A stretch of 64,000 nucleotides of DNA from Trichobilharzia szidati. Lineage: Eukaryota; Platyhelminthes; Trematoda; Strigeidida; Schistosomatidae. The position numbers and the translations under genes are program-made. This document shows positions 53,885 through 64,000 of the stretch, piece by piece (position 1 is the stretch's first letter; every line of letters begins with the position of its first letter). The notes beneath the pieces were generated by a model. It did not search any database and was not told the origin of the DNA. It was given only the letters and a program-made list of their open reading frames with translations. The stretch covers positions 91,394,020 through 91,458,019 of the forward strand of contig OX235272.1 in the NCBI GenBank assembly GCA_944472155.2, given 5' to 3'.

Positions 53885-56800
53885 CTTTAATTCCTAGAGG
53901 AACATAGGGCTTCAGCCGTACGTCTCCATTGCGTTCGGTTCTCCGCTAAAGTTTTCACCTGGCTCCAAGTCTGCCCACATGCTTTCATCTCCTCTTCACA
54001 TGACTTCCTGCAAGTCACACTTGGACGGCCAACTCGTCGCTTCCTGTTCGGGTTCCACTAGAAGGCTTGTCTAGTGATGTCACTTGATGGTTTCCTCAGA
54101 GTATGGCCAATCCGTCTCCACTTCTTCCTCCTTATTTGTTGCGCAATCAGTTCCTGCTGGGTTGGTTCGCTCCCGGAGTTCCCTGTTGCTAATCTTTTCT
54201 GGCCATCTGATCTTGAGTAGCATGGAGCCAAGAGAGCTGTTGATGAAGGTCTATAGTTTGTTCGAAGCGGCGCCAAATCTCTGATCTGCACAGTAGAACT
54301 GACTTCACATTGGAGTTGAAAATCCGGATCTTATTTTGCATGCTGAGTACTGTTGACCTCCACACAGACTTGGGAGTAATGAAAGCTTGTCTTGCTTTCC
54401 CGATCCTTGCTTTACATCCTCGTCAGTCCCTCCCGTAGTTGAAACGATGCTTCCCTGGTAGGTAAAGGAGGTTGTTTCTTTCAGGTTCCTCCCATTTATG
54501 CTGATTGTTGTCTGTTGTTGTTGTTTGTCCAGGAATCATCACCTCTGTTTTCTCTATGTTCACCTGAAGTCCTATCTTTAATGCTTCTCCTTCTGTGGCT
54601 AACTTGTCGCCTTTCACTTGCATATCTTGCAGTTTTTGAGATATCAGACAAATATCATCGGCGAAGTCCAGATCCTCCAAGTATTTTGTGTGGGTCCATT
54701 TTATGCCTGTTTTCTCGTTGCCCGGCCGGCTGTCTGTCGCATTATCCAATCTACCGCAATCAGGAAAATCATTGGCGATAGTAGACAGCCTTGCCTTACC
54801 CCCTTCTTCACTTCGAAGGATTCCGTGAGTTTCCCGTTGTGGATTACTTGGCATTCAGCGTTGTCGTACAACTGTTGGATGAGATGTATAATTGTTGGCG
54901 GCACCCCGTAGTAGCGAAGTAGTTGCCATTCCAAGCTCTGTTCAATGATCTATACATGACTTGTTTCTCCTGAATCCAGTCTGTTCCGGTCGAAGTTTTT
55001 CATCCAGGGTTGTTTTGATTCTCTCCAGGATGATGCGGCTTAGTATCTTGCTTGGGATGGACAGGAGCATAATTCCGCGCCAGTTCTTGCATTGACTTAA
55101 GTCTCCTTTCTTTGGTAGTTTGAATAAGTATCATTTCTTCCAATACGCAGGTACCTTGCCCTCTTTCCACACCTTCTCCAGTAGTGGTATCACCAAGTCC
55201 TCTGTTGTCTCTGGGTCCATTTTCAATGCTTCTGTTGGGATTCCGTCTGGTCCTTCTGCTTTTCCAACTTTTAGTGTCTTGATTGCTTTCAGGACATCTG
55301 TTCTCGTCGGGGGTTGATGCTCACCAATAGTTCTGCTTCCTCTGTTGGTATTATTGGGCGAGTTGTAGATGGCAGTCGATTTAGAAGTCTTTTGAAGTGT
55401 TCAGTCCAGTGTTTCCTTTGCTCCACTTCTTTGGTGATTGACTTTCCATTGTCATCCTTCACTGGCTTAATTTGTGATCTCTTCCGCGATAGGAACCTAG
55501 TCGTTTGGTAGAGTGTCGCGAGGTCTCCCTTGCCTGCAGCTTGTTCTGCTTCACTTGCCATGGCTTCATAATATGTTTCTTTGTCTTCTCCCCTATCACT
55601 CTTCCTTAGTCTTTTGTTCAGCGTATTGTAGCTTTCATTCAACTCCTGTTTTTGTTGCTCGTCGGTGCACTGGATAATCTTTTGTTTCACCGTCCTATTA
55701 GTTTCCAAGTGTCCGTAGTGAGCCACTGTTTGTCCTGTCTCTTCTTTCTGCCTAGAACTTCCATGCAGGATTGACTCCACACCGCTTTCAGGCTGTCCCA
55801 GTGTTTTTCAACGCTGGTCTCTCCACTAGTGTTGATTTAAGTCTCGGCTTTTTGCCTTATGTTTGCAGTAAAGACGTCCTTTGTATCCTGATTCTTCAGG
55901 TTTTGAGTATTGAACTTGGCTTGTGGTTTATCTACAGCTCCTGTTTCTTTGAAAGCTTTTAATTTGATTTGGAGTGTTCCTTGTACGAGATAGTGATCTA
56001 CGTCTGCTCCTCTTCTGACTTTTGTGTCCAGTAAGCTGCGCCGCCACTTCCTTGAGATTGAGAAGAAGTCAGTTTGGTTTGTGGTTCGCCCATCTGTTGA
56101 CACCCATATAGCCTTGTGGATATCCTTGTGTTTGTATACGCTACAGCCAATCGCTAGTTCACTGAAGGCGCAGAAGTCGGCGAATAGTTCTCCATTTTCA
56201 TTCATTTCTCCGAGAGCTTCTTTACCCATGATGAGTTCCCTTCCTATGTTGTCTGGTCCCAGTTTGGCGTCCATGTCTCTCATTAGTATTTTAATGTCAC
56301 CAACTGGAGTACTGTCCATTGTTGCCTGTAGTTGTCTGTAGAATTCTTCTTTCTTTTCGAGGTCTGCGTTGTTTGTCGATGCATAGCATTGTATAAATGA
56401 CACTTTCCTTCCTTTGGAGTTGAATCTGGCGGTCACTATGCTGGGTGAGATCGCCTCCTATTGCATCAGGGCCTTCGTCTCCGTCGGTGACATATCATGA
56501 TAGCCACACCCTCGGTGTGCATGTTGTTGTCTTCCGGGTGACCAGAGGAGATCACTGACTCAACCATTGACAATTTGCTGAGTCCATTCCCATTCCATCT
56601 GCTTTCACATATCCCCAGTACTTGAATGCCGTATCTATTCACCTCATTTGCAATCTGGGCAGCTTTACCAGTCTCACAGATGGTGCGGACGTTCCATATC
56701 CCCACACAGACTCTTCCTTTAGTCACAAGGAGACTCATAGTACTGAAGTTTCTGCAGCAGTTTTGTTTACAGGGTGGAGTTGCTAGCCTTACGCCTGCGA

Positions 56801-57030
56801 AGGAGGTTATTACATGTACATGTAGTTTACAGAGGAGCGACTTTATGGGTTGCTCCCTTAGAATCAGGAAAACAAGGAATAAAGCAATCGGAACAACAAC
56901 AGCAAGGGAAAATAAAAATAAAAACAAAAAATCACAACAGGAAGGGCAGCGACAACAACAATAAAAAACCGTAGCAGTAGTAGCACAATCAGTTACAGTT
57001 AACAAAAAGGATATCAAAACCATAGACTCA
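53885..57030 (-). mobile_element. RTE-clade retrotransposon, near full length, inactivated
   Basis: Minus strand. Endonuclease start: VCVGIWNVRTICETGKAAQI, YGIQVLGICESRWNGNGLSK (about 56.7-56.55 kb). Endonuclease end: NNADLEKKEEFYRQLQATMD, MDAKLGPDNIGRELIMG, NENGELFADFC (56.4-56.1 kb). Linker: 55780-55289 with QRKHWTEHFKRLLNR. Polymerase: NAECQVIHNGKLTESFEVKK, GVRQGCLLSPMIFLIAVDWI, EDLDFADDICLIS. C-terminus near 54.2 kb. The 3' end is a run of TAATAATAATAA type on the minus strand near 53.87 kb. At least four frame breaks (about 56.46, 55.83, 55.29 and 54.95 kb) separate these blocks. The domain order is complete, so this is the most complete element in the window. Confidence 0.93.
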
Positions 57031-58124
57031 CTGGCTTGTGCCGACTTAGAAATGTAAATCCATCAATATATACAATTGTAGACATTAGTTAGTGTTAAAC
57101 AGACACAAAATGGCAAACAGATAGTTATAGGTTTTATCGGTCAACAAGATTATAACCACAGATTCAGTGTTCGAAAGGCAAATAATTTCAATAAGTTCCA
57201 CAACTTCTTGGCAAGAAACTCCACAGAAATAAGAGTTTTATGTGACAAAGTAAATGTAGCGCGCTAATTGAAAGGTGCGTCAAGGTCGTTTTCTCAACGA
57301 ATATAAGTTAATACTACTTGGGCCATTTTGAAAGTGAGAGACATCCAAATATGACATATAATGCTTCATCAACTATTGTTGTGTCTTTCAGCAGAATCAC
57401 CACTTGTCATTTGTAATTCTATCTACGCAAGTGAAGACGCATATGTATCCATTAGGAGACAATGGACAGCATATATGTGACCAAATACAGAATCAGGCGT
57501 TAAAATTATAGTGGAGAAGTTGCTTTGTGCCTCTAGCCTTGCGACCACTTTTCATATTGCGACTTATCAGGAATGAACAGCTTTTGAGTGGAACTCGTTC
57601 AAACTGCAGGCAGTTCGTTATGGAGTAAAGTTATTCTTCCAATGCTTTATCAGTCTCTTATGTATTAGCCATTTATGAGAAATTGACGATAATGGTCATA
57701 CCACGTTCAGACGTGATAGTGCTTCTTCTATATCGTTTCCCCAACCTTAAATGAATTGTAAGTCATTAGCAAACTGTCAGTTAAACTCGTAGCATTGAAG
57801 CACCACTGAAGAATGGTTGTCATTATTCAGTTCCTTAGATTTAGGTAAAGCCTTATGAATTATGTAGATAAGACGTCCATTCCCTTCAGTCATATGCCGA
57901 AAATGTTTAGTAGTATTTGCCTACTGAAAATGCAATATTTGGTCTAAACAGTTTACGAGGTAGAAAATGTTGATGGTTAGGCAAGATACTCTGTATAAAA
58001 AGGGAAGTGCTTATCCTGTAACTCTTAAAGTACTTGTTCTACAGAGACCAGAGACAAATCAAAACAACAAACTGATCATCCAAAACACGAGATTTATTTA
58101 AGGATCAGAAATGTGGAGTAACGA
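57031..58124. other. gap between two head-to-head RTE elements
   Basis: AT-rich, no recognisable gene or repeat. It separates the 5' ends of the elements at 53.9-57.0 kb (minus) and 58.2-61.5 kb (plus). Confidence 0.4.
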
Positions 58125-58205
58125 TGATTACTGTGATGAGTGGGCATGGGGCTAGGAACGCTACTCCACTAAACCTATCAAAATGCTAGAGAAACTTCAA
58201 AGCAC
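58125..58205 (+). mobile_element. SINE family E, fragment
   Basis: GTGGGCATGGGGCTAGGAAC and GCTAGAGAAACTTCAAAGCA follow the body of the copies at 27.2 and 31.8 kb. Head and tail are missing. Confidence 0.45.
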
Positions 58206-58219
58206 AGAAAATACAAAAA

Positions 58220-61200
58220 ATTCAAAGAACGATCTTATTCTTTGCCCAAATCGGAGAGGCAAAATGACACAGCGGACTGATAAAAGCCAGACTTCGGGAA
58301 GCCAGTAAGCTAGCCAATGTGTCTTCTCTCAATGAAAGCGAGAATAATAATGGGGATGTGGAATGCCCACACAGTGTGCGGGACTGGGAAGGCTGCCCAA
58401 GCAACCGAAGAAATGCAAAGATATGACTTAGAAGTGCTTGGTATCTGCGAGAGCAGACGAAATGGATGCGGATTGTCAAAATTGTCAACTGGAGAGTCAG
58501 TAATCAACCCCGTTCTGGTCACCCGGACAACAAACACGAGCACAATGAGGCAGTGAGTGGCTATAATGGTGCCTCCAGTTGCAACCAGAACCCTAATGTA
58601 GCGGGAACCAATTTTATCCAGGATCATGACAGCGAGATTCAACTCAAAAGGACAGAAGGAAGGAAGGTCACAACTATTCAATGCTATGCACAGTGCTACA
58701 AACAACGTGGAAAAAGAGAAGAGGAGGACTTTTATAGACAAACACATGGCAATGGACAACATCCTGAATGACGACCTCAAAATTCTTATGGGTGATGTGA
58801 ATGCCAGCCGAACTGAGAGCTGATAACACGGGGAGAGAACTCATCATGGGTATAGAAGCTCTGACTCGGTCAAATGAATGAGAACGGAGAATTATTCGCA
58901 GACTTCTGCTCCTTCAGTGATCTGGTGATCGGAGACAGCCTGTATAAGCACAAGGATATACACAAAGTAACATGGATATCACCTGACAAACACACCTCAA
59001 ACTAGATAGATTTCATTTCAATGTTGCTCAAGGAAGTGGAGCCTGCTGGATACAAAGTGGAGAAGGGGAGCAGACGTGGGCGGGCTCAGACCATCATCTA
59101 GTTCAAGTAACCTAAAAGGTGGAGCTTAAATCCCTTAAAACAAATGGAGACAGGCCACAATTCAAGCTCAACACCCAGAAAATGAAGGCGAAACTACAAG
59201 AGATGCCTTAACTACAGATCAGACCAGAGCAAAGTCGGAGACACTACGTGGCATCACTGTATAGAAGAAAATTTAGAACCTTCTGAAGGTGATGTTCAAG
59301 GAAACGTGTACAACTGTTCTAGGGAGAAAAAAAGACAAGACAAGGAATGGCTCTCAACGGATACCTACCTGGAAGCTAATAGAAGAGAGGAGAGGATGAT
59401 GGTGAAAGAGATGAATCAGTGCAAAGACGGTCAAGGGAAGGATAAGCTGAGTTGAATGTACATCGCACTGCACTGAATAAAGAAGTGAAGAAGAGTTCTG
59501 GGAAAGACAAAAGACAATTCCACGACACCCTGGCCGGTAACTGAAGCAGAACAGGCAGGTCGCAGGTAAAATAGACCTCAGGAGAATATATCAGATAACA
59601 AGGCTGCTCGCTATCTGGGAAGAGACCAACCTAGATGATGAAATCAATAAAAGACGTTGAAGGAAACCTGATTACCAAGTAGGAGAAACAAATAAAACAA
59701 TGGGCTGATCACTTTAAAGGACTCTTGATTCGACCACCACCGGCAACTCGCCCAGAAGTACCACCAACAGCACAGACGGAAATGCCCGCCAGTGGATACC
59801 AATCCTCCAGCGAAAGCAGAAATCCTGAATGCGATGAAGCTAATGAAGTCCAGCCGGGAAGGCAGCAGAACCAGTCGGAATTCCAGCCTCCCCCCCCCCC
59901 GAAGCACTGTAAACGGATCCAGAGACTGCAGCAGATGTTCTCACGCCATTATTACAAAAGGCTTGGAAAGAAGAAGAGGTAACCACCGATTGGAAGAAAG
60001 GCTGGCTACATTGTCAAGCTGCCAAAGAATGGCGATCTAGGCCTCTGCAAGAATTGGCGTGGAATCATGCTCTTGTTCACACCAAGTGAAATACTAAGTC
60101 GCATCATCCTGGAGAGAATAAAGGATGCACTGGATACAGAACTCCGCTGTCACTCGGAACAAGCTGGTTTCGGGAAAGGCGAATCATGTGCTGGTCAAAT
60201 TGCGACTCTACGCATCGTCATCACAGAACAAAGTATAGAATGGCAGTCACACCTATACCTTAACCACATCCCCTTCGAAAAGGCTTTCGACAGCGCAGCG
60301 TTGACTGACAAGTAATTTGGAGACTACTTCAACACTACGCCTTGCAGTGCCCAAGTCTTTATCAACCTCATTCAACAGTTGGCTGGCTATATGACAATAC
60401 CACGTGTCAGGTGATCCACAACAGAAAACTCAGCGAGGCGTTCGAAATGAATACAGGAGTAATACAAGGCTGGCTGCCTATTACCACCGATGATATTCCT
60501 AATTGTGGTGAACTGGATTATGCGTCAGATTGTGCATGGGAGTGGGAAAATAGGAATACGCTGGACCAGGGATAAGAAGACTCTAGAAGATCTGGATTTC
60601 GCGCGTGGATGATATACGTTTAATGTCACTCATATTCGATGACTTTCAGGGAGGCGAAAACCAACAAAGTGGCTGAAGAGTCAGGCAGCGAAGACAAGAC
60701 TCCAGGTGAACAAAGAGAAGATGGAGGTGATGAAGATAACCAACCAACCACCATCAGCAACAACAACCAGCACACATCGTCATCAACGGGAGAGATTTCA
60801 CAGAGGTTACTTCCTTCACTTACCTAGGAAGCACGGTTTCAACCAAATACAACCGGAACGGATGAGGGTGTCAAAGCCAGCCAAACAGAATCGGAAAGGC
60901 AAGATAAGACTTTATCAACCTGAAAGCAGTTTGGAAATCTTCTGCTTCACTCAGCCAGCCAGCATAAACAGCGAGACTCGGATTTTCAACATAGATTTGA
61001 AGTCAGTCAATCAGTTCTTCTATACGGGTAAGAAACTTGCACTGCGTGTGAGTCACGAAAAGGATTTTTAATAAGTTGTAGACTTTTATCAGCAGCTGCC
61101 ACCTTCGCTGGCTGGCTCCATACTGAAGATGAAATGGCCAGAAAGAATTAGCAACAAGAAACTCTGGTTGGCAACAAACCAACCAAGAGCCTATCACTCA

Positions 61201-61485
61201 AAAAATATGTAGGAGAAAATGAAGATGAATTGGGCATACATTAAGGAAACTGTCGAATGAAACCACGCGCCACGTCCTCGAGTGGAATCCGAATGGGAAG
61301 CGACGAGTGGGTTGTCCTAGGGTGACATGGAGGAGATCTTGTGAGGGAGAAATGAGAGATTATAGGCAATCGTGGACCAAGCTGAAGAGGATAGCAGAAA
61401 ATAGAACAAAGTGGAGATGTGTTGTTGAAGCCTATGTTCCACTCGGAACCCAACGGAACAATAATAATAAGGATTACTTACCTAG
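58220..61485 (+). mobile_element. RTE-clade retrotransposon, full-length but strongly decayed
   Basis: Same subfamily and domain order as the element at 53.9-57.0 kb: endonuclease (GMWNAHTVCGTGKAAQATEE, LEVLGICESRRNGCGLSKLS at 58.35-58.5 kb; LKILMGDVNAS at 58.78 kb; NENGELFADFCSFSDL near 58.89 kb in another frame), linker, polymerase (ILERIKDALDTELRCHSEQA, GFGKGESCAGQIATLRIVIT, FEKAFDSAALTDK at 60.1-60.3 kb; DNTTCQVIHNRKLSEAFEMN), C-terminus near 61.2 kb and a CGGAACCCAACGGAACAATA tail. Frames rarely stay open for more than 100 codons. Older than its minus-strand neighbour. Confidence 0.88.
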
Positions 61486-61499
61486 CTAGAATCTGTGCA

Positions 61500-61665
61500 G
61501 GAACCAGTGAGCATGCTGAATGATATGGATGCTTGACCTCGAGACTTCAGCTTGACAAGTTGGCTCAAACGGTGTAGGTCAGCACCCGATATTTGAATGA
61601 AGAATGCTGTGTGCTAATGATTTTGGGGGAACTGTTTACCCCTACAACATTTAATCGTCTATAGA
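61500..61665 (+). repeat. dispersed repeat R330, copy 3 (3' half)
   Basis: ATGGATGCTTGACCTCGAGA, then GTAGGTCAGCACCCGATATT and TTTGGGGGAACTGTTTACCC, aligned with 12490-12605. The 5' half is absent. Confidence 0.65.
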
Positions 61666-62099
61666 AAGATACTGGCTGACATTTATCGTCGAAAAACTGT
61701 TGAAGGACTGCTTCATTAGCTGCATCTCATTCATTTGTCATGGCCGCTAAAAGACAACTAACATGTAGAACACTACTACATATTTCAAACTTTTCGTAAT
61801 TGACTGCAGTTCGACACTTCGAGAAATCTTATGCTCTTTACTTTCCATTCAATATTTTAATCTGTTCACTTCTTTGATTGTGTCGCTGACAGTTTGAAAT
61901 GATTATAAAAGGACAGGAATAATTCAACTGGAAATCGTATTATAGAATATTCTGTCTACATCACTCACGCCACAATAATAAACCTATCCACTACATGTCA
62001 GAAGATGCGGAGTTAATGGTGTTACTTCATCATCCTTTCAGCAGTAAATATTCCTTAGTTATTCACATGGACACACTTGTAAACGGCAGACCTTAAGAG
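61666..62099. other. no gene seen
   Basis: AT-rich spacer with short frames only. Confidence 0.35.
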
Positions 62100-62365
62100 T
62101 ATTTAGCAACAGAATTATTTATTCAGCGACTCAATGTACAAATATAGATAAAATACACCTACCATATATTAAAGTCACAGTTTGTACATGTCTTCCTTAT
62201 TGTGCTTCATTGTCTTCCTCTCATGTCTTCTATGTTGTTTCACAAGAATCGTCCATTTCTTCTCTTCGTCATTAAGCCCATCTCTCTTGACAGTGATATA
62301 CATATTTACACCTGTATCTTTATACTACTTATATATCCTATCAGTAGCATAAATTTTGTGGACGA
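62100..62365 (-). mobile_element. LTR-like repeat of the Gypsy-type family, copy 3
   Basis: Aligned with 35425-35735: GTGATTTCAACG-like start, GGAAGACAATGAAGCACAAT and GATTCTTGTGAAACAACATA on the minus strand. It abuts the end of the Penelope-like element. Confidence 0.45.
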
Positions 62366-62369
62366 ATTG

Positions 62370-63625
62370 ATTTGACTCATCAGGTTTATTACATCACAGA
62401 AAGAAACTAATTACAACAAAACTGCAGTTCATTTTAAAAAATTCCCGTAAATGTGACAGTATTGTAAAGAACTTGAAGTTCTGATTAACTAGGTGTTTCA
62501 TGCATTTATTCCCCTTAATGAATTTGAATAAAGCGAGAACTACAGTTTTTGCAGAATAAAGTGGTACCATCATTTATTTCGTTGCCTTCTCATCAGCTGC
62601 TTACAGGCCACAGTCATTATTAAGTATATCTACAGAAACAATTTTAACATACTTGCACAGAGTTCATTTTAAACAAAAATCAATCGATCAATATATGCAT
62701 ACAGTAATTATATATATATATATGTATATAATATTAAACACTATTCCGAACAATAGTGATCATACACAATGGAAACTTTCGGCATTACGTATTCAGATGA
62801 AAGAGAGATGAAAATATCCAGTTACCAGGGCAAAGAAAGACTGATAACTGTTTCTTTCTGGACGCACAAACCAGGTTTCAGGCGCTTGATGGAGAAGGCC
62901 TCAGCAAACTTGAGGAGAATTGAGCTCTTTTGCCTATTGATAATTTTGAACGATTTTGCGACGTCCACCTCATGACCCGTGTCAAGAAGATGCCTGGCGA
63001 TGGCACTGTTTAAAGCATTTGTTCCATTTAGACACAGGCTTTTTGGTACATGTTCAGAAAATCGTAGATATGCCCTTCTTTCTGTCCTCCCAATGTAACT
63101 GCTCCCGCAGATACATGTAAATTTGTATATACAGTTGGAGTTAACATGAGAAGGATATATATCGATTTTTGATTGCACCAAAGAGCAAGTTGTTCGACAG
63201 ACGTGAACCAGCTTAGCTGCAGGATAGGCTCTGGCTAGTGACGTACTCAGTCTTCTGTTGACCATTGCTACAATGTTTTCAACTTTATAATCAAGTTGAA
63301 TGCAGATTGGCTTTTTCTCCACTGTGATTTGTTTGACATTTGAGACTTCAGATCTTCCATACTTGTCAATGAACCTTTGAGGGTAACCACTACTCTTCAA
63401 CATCTTTTCAGGAAACATAAATTCTTCATTTAATTTCTCTATAGAGCATATTCTCCTCGCTCTATAGTACAGAGTCTTGACTAGTCCGCCTTTAAAGCTA
63501 TTTGGACAAAAACTATTAGAATGTAAGTATTGTCCTTTCCAAGTAGGCTTTCGATAAATTGACTTCTGAAGACTACCGTCTTCTGGGCGTTGCATGGCAA
63601 TGTCAAGGAAGTGGTGTTGCTCTCA
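62370..63625 (-). mobile_element. Penelope-like element with GIY-YIG domain, 5'-truncated
   Basis: Minus strand: an open frame of 257 codons (63595-62822) encodes the end of the polymerase region (SIYRKPTWKGQYLHSNSFCP, VKTLYYRARRICS, LKSSGYPQRFIDKYGRS) and a GIY-YIG endonuclease (SNCIYKFTCICGSSYIGRTE, RRAYLRFSEHVPKSL, NALNSAIARHLLDTGHEVDV). This order is that of Penelope-like elements. The untranslated 3' part to about 62.4 kb is shared with 23.77-24.2 kb. Upstream the frame is lost at a TGA near 63.625 kb, where the element is cut. The intact C-terminal frame indicates a recent insertion. Confidence 0.92.
62577..62596 (-). ncRNA. CTGATGA...GAAA motif, second Penelope-like copy
   Basis: Minus strand CTGATGA (62596-62590), GAAGGCAAC, GAAA (62580-62577). 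Same motif and same distance (about 230 bp) from the stop codon as at 23992. The spacer differs by one base between copies, and no stem II can be drawn. Confidence 0.3.
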
Positions 63626-63649
63626 TAAGGCAAACAAACTAAGTTCAAC

Positions 63650-63975
63650 TGCCAGAGGTACATCTAATTAAACTTAATTTCGGATTTTCCCGTCGATTGA
63701 TTGGACTGAAGTGCTCGGTTTCAGGTTGACATGTCGGCTCCTTCTGAAGATGCTTCGATGCTGTCTGTTCATGCAACTTGAAGTCTATTGATGGATGGTG
63801 ACTAGTAGTGGAATCCTGGATGCGCATTCCGTCCTGTTTTGGACTCATCATATGCATATACCTGCATTCCCCAGTGAGTGATGGTGTTCCCACCGAGGCT
63901 GGAACCCAGTAGTGCTCATAGTTTCAAACTCCAAGGTGTTATACACTAGACCAATTGGGCCACAAGAGCCACCTC
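63650..63975 (-). mobile_element. Sm-alpha-like SINE (tRNA head plus hammerhead)
   Basis: Minus strand: the head has A box TGGCCCAATTGG and a damaged B box GGTTCCAGCC, then a hammerhead-derived module (63801-63865) and a body with CACCATCCATCAATAGACTT. The hammerhead module corresponds closely to the known Sm-alpha ribozyme of Schistosoma, which is the strongest single pointer to the genus. Confidence 0.8.
63801..63865 (-). ncRNA. Sm-alpha hammerhead ribozyme, mutated copy
   Basis: Minus strand: GCAGGTATATGCAT, then ATGATGAGTCC, AAAACA, GGACGGAATGCGC, ATCCAGGATTCCACTACTAG. Stem II GTCC/GGAC is perfect. The first core C is replaced by A, the GAAA box reads GGAA, and the cleavage triplet GTC reads ATC. 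Three core changes make it inactive. The family itself is established as an active ribozyme in other copies. Confidence 0.75.
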
Positions 63976-64000
63976 TTGTGCAATGGGTCATATTGATTAC

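Noticed and set aside
54515..54911. Plus-strand frames over the 54-57 kb element
   Set aside because: They are antisense shadows of the minus-strand RTE domains.
62355..62382. CTGATGAGTC on the minus strand as a hammerhead
   Set aside because: No GAAA box follows within a plausible stem II and loop distance.
63645..63893. 82-codon minus-strand frame as a protein
   Set aside because: It lies wholly within the Sm-alpha-like SINE and its ribozyme module.

Overview
The window reads as nuclear DNA of a blood fluke (Schistosoma or a close relative; species not assignable). It is AT-rich. It holds two conserved eukaryotic genes made of short exons and multi-kilobase introns, buried in RTE-like and CR1-like non-LTR retrotransposons, Penelope-like elements with a GIY-YIG domain, and tRNA-headed SINEs that carry hammerhead ribozyme modules. 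That combination is typical of schistosomes.

Layout. 0-12 kb: mostly unassigned DNA, a few candidate minus-strand exons of an unrecognised cysteine-rich protein (3.1-3.4 and 9.9-10.2 kb), a fold-back MITE (4.3-4.6 kb) and two CR1-like elements (4.6-5.5 kb minus, 5.8-8.2 kb plus). 15.6-41.3 kb, plus strand: a nine-exon GTPBP6/HflX-type GTPase, 516 codons from the first visible ATG, all five G motifs readable and all splice phases consistent; its introns carry most of the repeats. 41.6-44.2 kb, minus strand: the last two exons of the mismatch-repair and meiotic gene MLH3, including the complete metal-binding endonuclease motif and the CAHGRP box. The two genes converge, and their predicted 3' ends overlap. 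44.2-46.8 kb: a CR1-type derivative with an intact PHD-finger ORF1 but no polymerase. 47-50 kb: weak exon candidates. 53.9-57.0 kb (minus) and 58.2-61.5 kb (plus): two long RTE elements arranged head to head, the second much more decayed. 62.4-63.6 kb: a Penelope-like element. 63.65-63.97 kb: an Sm-alpha-like SINE.

The most interesting signal is non-coding. At least three different tRNA-headed SINE families have a hammerhead-like ribozyme just downstream of the B box. One copy (33949-33998) keeps every invariant core base I can check plus a perfect 7-bp stem I. One of these SINEs also occurs twice as a long inverted dimer around a shared spacer. Both Penelope-like tails keep a CTGATGA/GAAA pair at the same place without an evident stem II. 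An RTE insertion inside a SINE at 18.7-19.9 kb is framed by an exact 10-bp target-site duplication.

GTPBP6 probably acts in mitochondrial ribosome handling and MLH3 in meiotic or mismatch-repair endonuclease work. Nothing in the window links the two beyond their convergent 3' ends.
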